Shown here: piece after piece, positions 1 to 8,204 of the stretch | How positions within the stretch are numbered: the stretch's first letter is position 1 | Layout: each line of letters begins with the position of its first letter | Virus record (IMG/VR): IMGVR_UViG_3300034190_001530 | Span: 1 to 26,223 of that record | Length of the DNA stretch: 26,223 nucleotides | Strand: one strand, 5' to 3' | DNA from: a virus | Made by a program: the position numbers and the translations under genes | Notes under the pieces: generated by a model | The model's input: the letters and a program-made list of their open reading frames with translations, nothing else | The model's database searches: none | What the model was told of the DNA's origin: nothing

Positions 1-2258
1 TCACTTTGTTCTGATAAAGCTTTGTCTGTTTTAACCGGTACAACTTTCGGATATACTCTGTTTTTACTAGTACTCAAGCCTTGTTCCTGTGTATTAGTAA
101 ATTCTATATCTCTAGTAATTTTATTTATACTATCAGATGATACTGGTATATATGTTTTATTTTCATCTTGATCATTATCAAAGCTAATAGCACCTGGAGT
201 ATATACGTTGTAATACTCTTGTTCTGTTTGTTTTACTACGACTCTGTAAGAATACCAGCCATGCGGAGTTAAATTATATTTAAAAAATCCGTAAGTATCA
301 AGATCATTAAAAACGGGTGAAGCTGAGTCTCCTGTGTAGTTTTGGTATAACAGCGATGCAGGTCCTTCTGTGTACAAGCTTAAGTTGCCGTCAGTAGAGT
401 CTATAGCTAATATTTTAACAAAGTCAGTGTCTTGACCTTTTAAATAATCACCAACTTGAAATAAATCTGTTTGAGTAAAGTTTTCAATAAACAACCTAAA
501 CATACCAGATAAATCGCCACTAGTAATAACAGTTTGAAAAGGAGTTACAACTGAAGTTGTTGTAGTTTGGTTAATACCTATAATAGTGCTTTTAGCATAA
601 GCGTTAGGTATTTCTTCGTTAAAAGTTACTGTAAGAGCATCACCGCAGTAGTTTTCATCTCCAGGGGAAACTTCAGGCGTAACAACACCATCGTTGTCCC
701 AAGAGCTACTATTAAAGTTTTGATCTTTAGCTGAAATATTTATAGAACTAACACCAGATGCTGATGTTAAAACAGGGGACTGTCTGCCAAATTTATCAGA
801 CAACACAACACCTATTTCATAAGTTCTTCTTTGCTTTACAGAGTGAAATGGATATTCCTTGTGTAAGTAATAATTATTAAAGTCAGCATTACCGAAAGAA
901 GCCTCTGTGTCAAACTTTGCACTTGTGCCTACAGCGAAGTTAATTCCAGGCGCTTTTTGCCCTGCTTGAGTAGGTAATTTTCTTTGCTCTACATAGTTAC
1001 CATAAACAACTCTATTAGATATTATTTCTTGAGCCTTAGCGCTTAAAGGTACATTGTCGTAAACCCTAGTTAATTGATCTTGAGGAAGTGTTTTGTATGG
1101 AAGTGTCGACTTGTATTTAAATTGATAAACACCGTTTACACTGTCTGTATCGTCAATATCTTTTAATTCTACCGCTCTTATTAAGTTGTTATCTGATTCT
1201 TTGTATAATATTTCTATAGCTACTATATCTAAGTCAGTTTTAATTTTTTTAGAAGGTAGTATAATATTTAAGTTAACAGCTGTAACGTCGTTAACCATAC
1301 CATCAGCAATACCACTAGTATCTTGAAAATACACTTCACCTTTTTTAAATACTTTTTGAAGTTGAGTTATATTGTAACTAGTTGTTTTAGGTATAAAACA
1401 TATTTGTGTAAAAGGTGCTATTGTAGAATATTCACCGTCAATAAATTTATATCTATATGAAAATCTAACAAATTTTTCTCTTAAAAAATCTTCAGGAAAC
1501 TCGTTTTGAGAGCTAAGTTCCATTGAAGCAGTAGGAGGTACATTTGTAACGTTTCCAAGGTCGTCTGTAGTTGTTGCCTGTGGATTACCGTTCAAAGTAG
1601 TTGTATCATAGTCTAACAATAGCGGAGGCATAAAAGGAGCAAACTTAGCTACACTTATTTTGTCTTCTTTGTTGTAGTGCCCTGGTATATTTTGAGATAT
1701 ATTAGGAGGGTTATCGGCAGCTATGGAAACATTTATTTTTCTAGGCTGGTTTAAGCCGTCTGTAAAAAACAACAAATCTTCTAGTAAATTAACACCTGTT
1801 ATTAAGTGTGTTTTACTGAAGTTTAAAAACAAGCCTTGAGCTAGTAAGACAACTTGAGGAAACGAAGTGCCATCTGCTCTTGTTGTCATAAATATACCAC
1901 AAAACAAATTATCCCCGGTTCGTAAAGCAAATTGTTCTGCTGTTTCAGGGCCTAGAACACCACCAACAAGACCAGTGTCTTCAGGATTTGGGCAAGTATA
2001 GTTTGTGACAAAATAAAATATTTTATTATTTTTTTCGTCAAAAAAGCAACCTATGTTTTCTAAATCACTGTATTTATCAAGTATTGAATTAGCAATTTTT
2101 GTATTACCAAGGATGTTTTGTATTGATCCTACGTCTGAGCCTTCTGAAGTTGTGACTTGTATGTTTTGCGCGCTGCGGTACTCTCCATTAGGTAAAATTC
2201 TATCATCAATGTCTTGATTCATTTTACCTTGAAGAAACGTCTTTTTATCTTCAGCCAT
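1..2258 (-). CDS. Large tail protein, muzzle/stabilization-like (3' end cut by window)
   Basis: The frame is open for 752 codons from the ATG at 2258 to the window edge, so the C-terminus is missing. Residues 11-51 carry a charged N-terminal signature (GKMNQDIDDRILPNGEYRSA, then a TSEGSDVGSIQNILGN stretch). A second conserved-looking block, WYSYRVVVKQTEQEYYNVY, lies near residues 668-686. From memory, both resemble the tail stabilization/muzzle proteins of crAss-like and other Bacteroidetes podoviruses, functional analogues of T7 gp12 or P22 gp10 that form the tail nozzle. The rest is Thr/Asn/Asp-rich and probably beta-structured. It follows the 362-residue connector candidate after a 3-base gap, the usual place for a nozzle protein. 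Family assignment is from memory and moderately sure; that it is a real structural gene is very likely. Confidence 0.7.
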   Translation of the reverse strand, partial: MAEDKKTFLQGKMNQDIDDRILPNGEYRSAQNIQVTTSEGSDVGSIQNILGNTKIANSILDKYSDLENIGCFFDEKNNKIFYFVTNYTCPNPEDTGLVGGVLGPETAEQFALRTGDNLFCGIFMTTRADGTSFPQVVLLAQGLFLNFSKTHLITGVNLLEDLLFFTDGLNQPRKINVSIAADNPPNISQNIPGHYNKEDKISVAKFAPFMPPLLLDYDTTTLNGNPQATTTDDLGNVTNVPPTASMELSSQNEFPEDFLREKFVRFSYRYKFIDGEYSTIAPFTQICFIPKTTSYNITQLQKVFKKGEVYFQDTSGIADGMVNDVTAVNLNIILPSKKIKTDLDIVAIEILYKESDNNLIRAVELKDIDDTDSVNGVYQFKYKSTLPYKTLPQDQLTRVYDNVPLSAKAQEIISNRVVYGNYVEQRKLPTQAGQKAPGINFAVGTSAKFDTEASFGNADFNNYYLHKEYPFHSVKQRRTYEIGVVLSDKFGRQSPVLTSASGVSSINISAKDQNFNSSSWDNDGVVTPEVSPGDENYCGDALTVTFNEEIPNAYAKSTIIGINQTTTTSVVTPFQTVITSGDLSGMFRLFIENFTQTDLFQVGDYLKGQDTDFVKILAIDSTDGNLSLYTEGPASLLYQNYTGDSASPVFNDLDTYGFFKYNLTPHGWYSYRVVVKQTEQEYYNVYTPGAISFDNDQDENKTYIPVSSDSINKITRDIEFTNTQEQGLSTSKNRVYPKVVPVKTDKALSEQS

Positions 2259-2261
2259 GTA

Positions 2262-3350
2262 CTAGTGTTTAATTTGTTTCGATTTATTTCTCATAACTTG
2301 TGTAAGCTCTGAGAGTTTTAGGTTAGATAACCTGATCTTAGCGTTTCTAAGCGCTGCTCTGCGTTCTTTTTTATATCTCTGTACTATATACTCAGATATG
2401 TTTCTTTTAACTGCTAGAACGTTATATGCGATATGCTTGTATAAAGCTTCTTCAGCAAGTTTGTTTACTTTCATTTCAGCATCAGTGCCTAAACCGTCTG
2501 AAATATACTCGAGTACAATTAACTTGCCTGATAAGTCACTACTAAAACTAAAACTACCAGTTCTCTCGTTAATTGTAAAAAATCCATTTACTTGCGTAGT
2601 CTCTGGTGTAGCACCGTATCTTTGTCCGTAATCACTTCTAAGATAATCAGCTGTAGTTAAATACAAGCTGTCTTCAGATGATAAATCACCTGATATGTTT
2701 TTAGGGTCAAATGCTTTCCATCGTTCTTCTGTAACAGAGCTACCTTCAACAGCATTACCATCGGCATCAAATACATAGTTGTAGTTTTCATCTTGAAGCA
2801 TTGGCTCTGTTGGATTTGTAGTAAGTGAAGTCGGGTATATAATTCTACGGACGCCTGAGCTATCTATGTAACACACTTTGACGTAGTTAACATAGTCTTG
2901 AGGCATTGGCATAGACAATGATGGTCCTAGTTCAATCTCTTGTGACTTGACAGTCTTAAGCACGTCATAGCTAAATTCTTGTAAACCTCGTTTAGCGTGA
3001 AATATTACATCTGACTTAGCTACGTGGTCTATTAGTTTACCATCACCTACGTAAGCTATCATAAAATTATCTACAATATCTTTAATAGAAGTATATTGAT
3101 ATGTACCAAAAGTATTATCTAGCAGCTCAACTTTAACCACGTCGTTAGCAGAAAGCGTAGAAGATATAGTAAGTGTGGCTCCAGATATACTAAAAGTTGT
3201 TATTTCAGTATTATTAACATATACTCTAACTTGGCTAGCAGTAGGTGTTGTTTCAAAAGTAAGTGTAAATGTAGAAGTAGAACCATCGGCAATAAATGTT
3301 TGAGATCCATTGTAATAGTTTTCTTCTGTAACTGTTCCTAATAAACTCAT
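2262..3350 (-). CDS. Connector/ring protein candidate with beta-rich N-terminal domain
   Basis: 362 residues. Residues 15-80 form a Thr/Ser-rich beta segment (FIADGSTSTFTLTF, then VRVYVNNTEI), of the type seen at the heads of phage fibres and adhesins. From about residue 85 the protein becomes mixed helical, with PMPQDYVNYVKV near 148-159 and a strongly basic helical tail (RYKKERRAALRNAKIRLSNLK) near the C-terminus. The core resembles head-tail adaptor or ring proteins of crAss-like podoviruses that sit under the portal. It lies between the 252-residue protein (one base away) and the nozzle-like protein, in agreement with a connector role. The order of two connector candidates then nozzle matches podovirus tail modules. 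Function is inferred from order and general resemblance. Confidence 0.6.
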   Translation of the reverse strand: MSLLGTVTEENYYNGSQTFIADGSTSTFTLTFETTPTASQVRVYVNNTEITTFSISGATLTISSTLSANDVVKVELLDNTFGTYQYTSIKDIVDNFMIAYVGDGKLIDHVAKSDVIFHAKRGLQEFSYDVLKTVKSQEIELGPSLSMPMPQDYVNYVKVCYIDSSGVRRIIYPTSLTTNPTEPMLQDENYNYVFDADGNAVEGSSVTEERWKAFDPKNISGDLSSEDSLYLTTADYLRSDYGQRYGATPETTQVNGFFTINERTGSFSFSSDLSGKLIVLEYISDGLGTDAEMKVNKLAEEALYKHIAYNVLAVKRNISEYIVQRYKKERRAALRNAKIRLSNLKLSELTQVMRNKSKQIKH

Positions 3351-3351
3351 A

Positions 3352-4110
3352 TTATTGTTCTTGTTGTGTTATTGATTGCTCTTCTTGCTGTGTAGCTTGT
3401 ATTACAAGTGGATCTTTCACTGTAACACCAAAGTATTTAAGTATACCTAGTATTAAATCTGGTTCATCCGAAGAGTGTATTCTAAAATTACTACTACTGA
3501 GTTCGTCATAAGTGTAAATAGGAGTACCAAAGCTTGTTGTATCAACAGTTGAAACCCAATTTGGATCTCTAGGTTTAGCTATATAATATAAATCTACTTT
3601 ATTTATAGTGTTTGGAAACACATATAATAAATCTGCAGAATAATAATATACTGGAAAAGTTGTTGATGGTGCCGTTAGTTTTGAAGAAAATAAAAACGGT
3701 AACTTAGATTTTTCTATACGCTCTATGTCTGTAAACTCTCCGTTTACTTTTAAACTTAAAGTTGCATATATATTATTTAAAGCTTGTGTTGCTGTACTTC
3801 CAGATATAGGTGTAGAATATCCTGGTGTTTCAAAATACGTGTTTGTAGAATCTATCGTAAGAGTCGTAACATCACAAAGAGCATCAATTTTGTCCATTAT
3901 TTTTCTAGGTATATCACCCGCTCCTTGAGCACCTCTTCCACTTGTTTGTTTAGCTACAGCTCTGTTGTATTCGTAAAACGCTCTATCAAGTAATTCTAGT
4001 TGTACAACTTTAGCTATTTTATTAAAGTTGTCTGGCGTCATATAGCCGCTACCTTTTTTATTTAGTATAGATAATACTGTAGTATATACTTTATTTACGT
4101 CAATCGCCAT
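3352..4110 (-). CDS. Putative head-tail connector/ring protein
   Basis: 252 residues, starting MAIDVNKVYTTVLSILNKKG. The N-terminal 60 residues look helical (NFNKIAKVVQLELLDRAFYEYNRAV), the middle is beta-rich with a PVYYYSADLLYVFP stretch, and the end is Gln/Glu-rich (QQEEQSITQQEQ). I recognise no catalytic motif. Proteins of this length and layout directly before the adaptor and nozzle genes are typical connector or ring proteins of Bacteroidetes podoviruses. The start is preceded by the A-rich leader AATAAAAATAAAAAT, and the stop lies one base before the next gene. A hairpin and a short shared element lie in the 66-base gap upstream, so it may be expressed differently from its upstream neighbour. 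Confidence 0.55.
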   Translation of the reverse strand: MAIDVNKVYTTVLSILNKKGSGYMTPDNFNKIAKVVQLELLDRAFYEYNRAVAKQTSGRGAQGAGDIPRKIMDKIDALCDVTTLTIDSTNTYFETPGYSTPISGSTATQALNNIYATLSLKVNGEFTDIERIEKSKLPFLFSSKLTAPSTTFPVYYYSADLLYVFPNTINKVDLYYIAKPRDPNWVSTVDTTSFGTPIYTYDELSSSNFRIHSSDEPDLILGILKYFGVTVKDPLVIQATQQEEQSITQQEQ

Positions 4111-4134
4111 ATTTTTATTTTTATTATAGTAGTA

Positions 4135-4156
4135 TAGCCACCATTATAGATGGCTA
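4135..4156 (-). other. Intergenic hairpin
   Basis: TAGCCA (4135-4140) pairs perfectly with TGGCTA (4151-4156), with one further C-G pair inside (4142 with 4149) after a mismatch; the loop is ATTATA. It sits 20 bases after the stop of the 262-residue gene and 24 bases before the next start. On the minus strand the following bases are A-rich, not T-rich, so it is not a classical intrinsic terminator. It may instead be an mRNA-stability or processing hairpin. Confidence 0.45.
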
Positions 4157-4159
4157 CAC

Positions 4160-4170
4160 CACTTATAATA
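4160..4170 (-). promoter_or_regulatory. Short shared intergenic element (copy B)
   Basis: The second copy of minus-strand TATTATAAGTG, between the 262-residue gene and the connector candidate, just upstream (on the transcript) of the hairpin at 4135-4156. See the copy at 14170-14180 for spacing. Possible internal promoter; weak evidence. Confidence 0.3.
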
Positions 4171-4176
4171 GTTACG

Positions 4177-4965
4177 CTATTTTAGCTTTTTTTCTATTGA
4201 TTTGAAAATTTCTACTCCTTCGTCTGTTTTTAAGAAAGCAGCAAAAGCAGAATATGGATTTTCATCAAAAGGCACGGTCATTAATTTCTTGTCATTTGAA
4301 CCCCATGCAAAAGTTCTTTGATCTTGTGATAACTTAATAACACCCATTCCTGCGGCTTTAATAGCCAAGTTTCTTAGCTGAACATTATCATCATTTACTA
4401 AATCTAAAAACAACATTGGATTTTCTCTAGCAAACATATATAAATCTCTCTTAAGTTCTGATGAACTCATTTTATCTACTTCAGAACCTAATTCAACTCT
4501 AAGTATTGCTTCTGCTTGATCAACATCAATTGACATAGCTGTATTTAAAGCTTCCATTTCAACTTCAATACTTACTAGGTCGTCTTTAGCTACAGCAACA
4601 TCATCTCTTTCGTCATATACATAACCTTTTTTAGGGTGATATAGACTCAATAGCTTTTGCAAAGCTTGATCTGATTTTTTAACATACAATATTCCATCTT
4701 CAAAAATAATATGAGACAAAATAGCGTTGCCATCTTGTTCATCTATAAAGCAAGATCTTTGATTACTTGCATATCTTATTTCTCTATTATAACCTTTTTC
4801 TTCGTCAAACCATAATAATGGTTTTCTAGGTGTTGATTTAGATGTTAACACATAACTTAAAGGATTTTTATTTCCTCTTAAGTAGTATTGCCTGTCTTTT
4901 ATTTCCCAGCCTGGAATGTTTTTTACTTCAATCTTTTTAGATTGTTTTTTTGTTTTTGTTTCCAT
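4177..4965 (-). CDS. Conserved-looking phage protein of unknown function, first gene of connector/tail unit
   Basis: 262 residues. I do not recognise a family with confidence. The first 15 residues are Lys-rich. Residues 20-115 hold a compact, charged domain (GWEIKDRQYYLRGNKNPLSY, then KPLLWFDEEKG and CFIDEQDGNAILSHIIFEDG). The C-terminal half is mainly helical and acidic (VDQAEAILRVELGSEVDKM, ELKRDLYMFARENPMLFLDL), ending in a Lys-rich helix. It has no signal peptide or membrane segment, so a virion or assembly protein is likely. It is the first gene after the hairpin near 5.06 kb and the promoter-like element at 4992-5037, so it probably heads a transcription unit with the connector and tail genes. 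Confidence 0.8.
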   Translation of the reverse strand: METKTKKQSKKIEVKNIPGWEIKDRQYYLRGNKNPLSYVLTSKSTPRKPLLWFDEEKGYNREIRYASNQRSCFIDEQDGNAILSHIIFEDGILYVKKSDQALQKLLSLYHPKKGYVYDERDDVAVAKDDLVSIEVEMEALNTAMSIDVDQAEAILRVELGSEVDKMSSSELKRDLYMFARENPMLFLDLVNDDNVQLRNLAIKAAGMGVIKLSQDQRTFAWGSNDKKLMTVPFDENPYSAFAAFLKTDEGVEIFKSIEKKLK

Positions 4966-4991
4966 GATATAATATAATTAAATAGTTTAAA

Positions 4992-5037
4992 AGTATGACA
5001 ATAGCTTTTATATATAGTTAGTAACAGGCTAATGTCA
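4992..5037 (-). promoter_or_regulatory. Operon-head element, copy 1 (paired motif)
   Basis: Read on the minus strand: TGACATTAGCCT, 23 bases, then ATTGTCATACT, ending 26 bases before the ATG at 4965. Nearly the same two blocks, with a 24-base gap, lie upstream of the first minus-strand gene at 25240-25286. The outer parts (TGACA and TGTCA) are mutually inverted, so it may be a promoter, or a site for a dimeric regulator next to one. No Bacteroidetes TAnnTTTG box is visible here. Confidence 0.5.
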
Positions 5038-5053
5038 CGTTAAATAAACCTAA

Positions 5054-5072
5054 GGGCGCCGTAAAGACGCCC
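5054..5072 (-). terminator. Probable terminator hairpin after the capsid genes
   Basis: GGGCG (5054-5058) pairs with CGCCC (5068-5072), plus one more pair (C5060 with G5066) inside a C-A mismatch; the loop is 5 bases. On the minus strand it is followed by TTAGGTTTATTT, a moderate T-rich tract. It lies 24 bases after the stop of the capsid accessory gene and just before the promoter-like element of the next unit, which makes a transcription boundary plausible. Confidence 0.55.
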
Positions 5073-5096
5073 ATAAGTTTAAATTTTAGTACAGCA

Positions 5097-5501
5097 TTAT
5101 GAGAATGCAGCACCGATTGCAATTGTTGAAACTGCACTAATCTCAGGTGTAATGTATGATGTACCTGTTGAGATGTCGTCAGCAACAACTATGAAGTCAG
5201 CATCTGCTGAGTCTTCTCTGAAAGAAGAAGCATTACCAAAAGCTTTTATTAAACCTTTCATAGCAGCTTTGTGAGTGTTAACGGTTCCAAGAGTTAAAAC
5301 AACTTTATCGCTGTTTGTAAAATCTTGTCCGTCAGTTACACCACCAGCAACTCTGATTTGAGGTATAAAAAACAATGTTAATGTGTCATCTGCAGTTGGA
5401 TGCATACCAAGAAAGCTAGACAATGGGAAACAAGCTGATTGAGCTGAATCATCGTCATCGCCAATAGTGGCTTGTGTTCTGAAATATAAGTATTTTTCCA
5501 T
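5097..5501 (-). CDS. Capsid accessory/decoration protein candidate
   Basis: 134 residues, acidic near the start (TIGDDDDSAQSACFPLSSFLG) and rich in Ala, Thr and Val, with predicted strands (TLTLFFIPQIRVAGG, DKVVLTLGTV) and a short helix (AAMKGLIKAFGN). It lies 26 bases after the major capsid gene. Its start has the same leader as the capsid gene: TTAAAAACTAAA followed by five bases and ATG. Small, beta-rich, highly expressed proteins encoded right after the major capsid protein are often head decoration proteins, and the shared leader hints at similar output. No catalytic motif is visible. The role is inferred from position. Confidence 0.55.
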   Translation of the reverse strand: MEKYLYFRTQATIGDDDDSAQSACFPLSSFLGMHPTADDTLTLFFIPQIRVAGGVTDGQDFTNSDKVVLTLGTVNTHKAAMKGLIKAFGNASSFREDSADADFIVVADDISTGTSYITPEISAVSTIAIGAAFS

Positions 5502-5527
5502 TTCTGTTTAGTTTTTAAAGGTTAATA

Positions 5528-6973
5528 TTATGATTCTTTTAACATCACGAAGTTATTAGCTCCTTGAACTACTAAACATCTTTCAGATAAATAGTGTACT
5601 TCCATAAAGTCATCTCCTGTATAAGAAGCAGATCCAACAGAACCAGTTACCCAAGATTTAAGTCTTCGGTCATCAGTTTCTGAGCTTCTGTATCTTACGT
5701 GCAAGAAAGGACGAGTCATGTTTTTACCTAATGACTGATCGTAAACAGTTGAAGTTCCAGCAGGAATTAAAACTCCTGATACATCTCCAAATCCACCACG
5801 AGCAGCAGCATCGTTTAAGTATTTCCAGTCAGACTTGTAGAAATCGTAAGATCCTCTACGGAAAGCAGAGAAACCTAAGTTTAACGCCATGTCAGCATCA
5901 TTTTGGAAAACGCCAAAAGAAGCACCGCCATTGTAGTTAGCATTTAATCCAGCTACCATGTCATCAATAGTAAGAGCTAATTCACGATTAACATATAACA
6001 TATTTTCTTCAATAGCACCTTGCTTGTCAAGATTTTTTAACAATAAGTCAAAATCCGCAAGTGAAGCTAAATCTTCAAATACGTTACCACGAGTTTCTAT
6101 AGCTTCAAAAAGACCTTCTGTACCAAAGTTTTCTCCAGCAATACCCATATCAGTATCTGCAGTAGAGCTTCCAGGTACACCTTTTTGAGCTTCAATCATA
6201 GTTGTTTCTAGGTAGTCTTCAAAACGCAAGCGAGTTTCACCAGCTGATTTTAAATACCAAGAATAACCAGATTGTCCAGCTTCGTCTGTAGTTTCAATCC
6301 AACCAATTTGAGCTGTATCAGATCCAGAAATTTTAAAGTAATCTTTAATAATAACTGGTCTGTTGTCAAATTTAGTAAAAGTTGGCTTAAGACCGTTAGA
6401 CATAGTTCCAGATCCTTTAGCAAATTCAGAACCTACAACAAATACATTAACTCCATCACCATTGCTTAAATCAGCAGATAAAGTTGCAGTTTTGTAAGGT
6501 TTTACAGTAAATTGAAAAGCTGTTAAACTGTCAGCTGTTCCAGATTTTTCAACTCTACAGTAATTAGTTTTTAATCCTGTAGCAGAATCTGTAACAATTA
6601 CAGTAGCACCTACTCTTACAGAGTTTACGTAATCAGATCCTAAAGTAATAAGACCAGAAGAAACTGTTGTGATAACACAAGATTCGTTTCCAGACTTGTT
6701 TTTGTAGGCTAAATGTAATCTATTTTGCTCAGACCAAACTACTTGATCAGAACTCATAGGCATTTCAGCACCTACCATTTGTAAAAATCCTCCTATTGTA
6801 CGGTTTCCGTAGCGCTCTACTTCTTGCTCATACAACTCTGGAAGATATTGTTGTGCCCAACCTTGATTAGCCGTGTTAGCTAAATCAAAATAAGTATTGG
6901 CACTTACTATTTGAGAAGGTGATCCAGTTAAACTGTAGCTACCACCTAATCCTAAAGATGTGTTAAATCCCAT
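5528..6973 (-). CDS. Major capsid protein
   Basis: 481 residues. After a Gly/Ser-rich N-terminus (MGFNTSLGLGGSYSLTGSPS) comes an N-terminal block recalling the major capsid proteins of crAss-like and related Bacteroidetes podoviruses: WAQQYLPELYEQEVERYGNR near 39-58, then TIGGFLQMVGAEMPMSSDQV and WSEQNRLHLAYKN. The remainder is mixed alpha/beta, with Gly- and Thr-rich strands, as expected for an HK97-fold shell subunit. The gene follows the probable scaffold and precedes a small capsid accessory gene. It is preceded by a strong A-rich leader (TTAAAAACTAAA and five more A), in line with high translation in Bacteroidetes. The whole protein looks collinear with such capsid proteins, with no obvious cleaved scaffold domain fused to it. 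Confidence 0.82.
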   Translation of the reverse strand: MGFNTSLGLGGSYSLTGSPSQIVSANTYFDLANTANQGWAQQYLPELYEQEVERYGNRTIGGFLQMVGAEMPMSSDQVVWSEQNRLHLAYKNKSGNESCVITTVSSGLITLGSDYVNSVRVGATVIVTDSATGLKTNYCRVEKSGTADSLTAFQFTVKPYKTATLSADLSNGDGVNVFVVGSEFAKGSGTMSNGLKPTFTKFDNRPVIIKDYFKISGSDTAQIGWIETTDEAGQSGYSWYLKSAGETRLRFEDYLETTMIEAQKGVPGSSTADTDMGIAGENFGTEGLFEAIETRGNVFEDLASLADFDLLLKNLDKQGAIEENMLYVNRELALTIDDMVAGLNANYNGGASFGVFQNDADMALNLGFSAFRRGSYDFYKSDWKYLNDAAARGGFGDVSGVLIPAGTSTVYDQSLGKNMTRPFLHVRYRSSETDDRRLKSWVTGSVGSASYTGDDFMEVHYLSERCLVVQGANNFVMLKES

Positions 6974-6997
6974 TTTTTTTTAGTTTTTAAGTTGTTT

Positions 6998-8173
6998 TTA
7001 TTTTTTTCTAATTTTAAATTTCAACCTTGAACTATCTTCACCACCTAATACTTTAACTTTTATACCACCTGCGTCTACAACTGGTTTAACAGTTCTAGGG
7101 CCCATGTCAATGTTTTTTGACTTGATGGCAGTTTCTTTTATAGCATCAGCTTTACCTTGCTCGTAAAAATGCGATACAATTTTATCGATGTTTCTACCTG
7201 CATATAAAGCTTTGTGATAACCTGCAGCGTCTTTCATCATATCGTTTTCGTCGAGGAACTCCCTCACGAAGTTAGATATGTCGCTTTGGTAATCCTTAGT
7301 AGCAGCGGCATCTTTTACATTGTACCTATATTTTTTGTCTCCAACTTTAAAATCAAAACCTTTGAAGTTTTCGTTAAAAACATTATTGGTACTTTGCTCA
7401 AATTGCTTATACTGCTTCTGCTGGACTTCACTAGCGGCAGATTGTTTCTGGTTGTACTCGTTATAAAAGTTAATAGCATCTTGCTGATCTTTAGACAACT
7501 TAGAACCCAACTTGACTTCCTTGTAGTATTCGTCTTTCATTCCATTAAGAAACTTCTTAGCTTTCGCAACTTCTTCTTTCAAAGCCAACTTCTTTTTTCT
7601 AATATCGCGCTGTTCATCTAAATCTTCGTCAAATGAAAAGCTATCTTCAATTAAAAAATCAATCTCGCTATTATCTAGGTGAGATTTGGTTGACTTGTAA
7701 TATTCTTTTAATAGTGTGTTATTATCTACATTAGAGTAATCAGCATTTAGCCTTACATACTCTTCAATAGTACCACCTGTTTCTTCCATAAACTTTACCA
7801 AACTTTCAATATTCTCTGGTAGTTTTACTTCTGGTTGAGGTGTAATTTCTTCTTTAGTAACTTCTTGTGTTACTTCAGCGACAGGTTGTTTTGGCTCGTC
7901 GGTTACTTCTTGTAAGATCTCTTCGACGATCTCTTCTTTTTGCTCAGTGACTGGCTCTTGCGTTTCTTGTGCTTGCACCCGCACTTCTTCTTTAACATCT
8001 GTCTTTTCGTTTTTGTTTTGAAACTCTTTTAGTTTTCCTAGGTCTAATTTAATAGTACCATCTTCTTTAACTTCTTTATATGAAGTATCTTCTTGAGGTG
8101 TTTCTTCTACAGCTTTAGTTTGTTGAACTGTTTCTTCTACTACCTCTTCTATAGGTTGTGTTTGTTCTGACAT
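6998..8173 (-). CDS. Probable scaffolding/head assembly protein
   Basis: 391 residues. Residues 1-125 are very acidic and Glu/Gln/Val/Thr-rich (runs such as IEEVVEETVQQTKAVEETPQ) and likely disordered. The middle is charged, helical and coiled-coil-like (EQRDIRKKKLALKEEVAKAK). The end is basic (KVKVLGGEDSSRLKFKIRKK). An acidic, helical protein with a basic tail encoded between portal and major capsid genes is the usual profile of a scaffold, whose basic C-terminus binds coat protein. No protease motif is visible. The upstream gap of 31 bases is AT-rich. I call it scaffold from composition and position only. Confidence 0.55.
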   Translation of the reverse strand: MSEQTQPIEEVVEETVQQTKAVEETPQEDTSYKEVKEDGTIKLDLGKLKEFQNKNEKTDVKEEVRVQAQETQEPVTEQKEEIVEEILQEVTDEPKQPVAEVTQEVTKEEITPQPEVKLPENIESLVKFMEETGGTIEEYVRLNADYSNVDNNTLLKEYYKSTKSHLDNSEIDFLIEDSFSFDEDLDEQRDIRKKKLALKEEVAKAKKFLNGMKDEYYKEVKLGSKLSKDQQDAINFYNEYNQKQSAASEVQQKQYKQFEQSTNNVFNENFKGFDFKVGDKKYRYNVKDAAATKDYQSDISNFVREFLDENDMMKDAAGYHKALYAGRNIDKIVSHFYEQGKADAIKETAIKSKNIDMGPRTVKPVVDAGGIKVKVLGGEDSSRLKFKIRKK

Positions 8174-8204
8174 GATAAAATATTATATAATTGTTTGTTT
8201 ATTC

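Noticed and set aside
7214-7621. 135-codon plus-strand open frame with hydrophobic translation
   Set aside because: Antisense shadow of the Lys/Glu-rich scaffold gene; no promoter or leader of its own.
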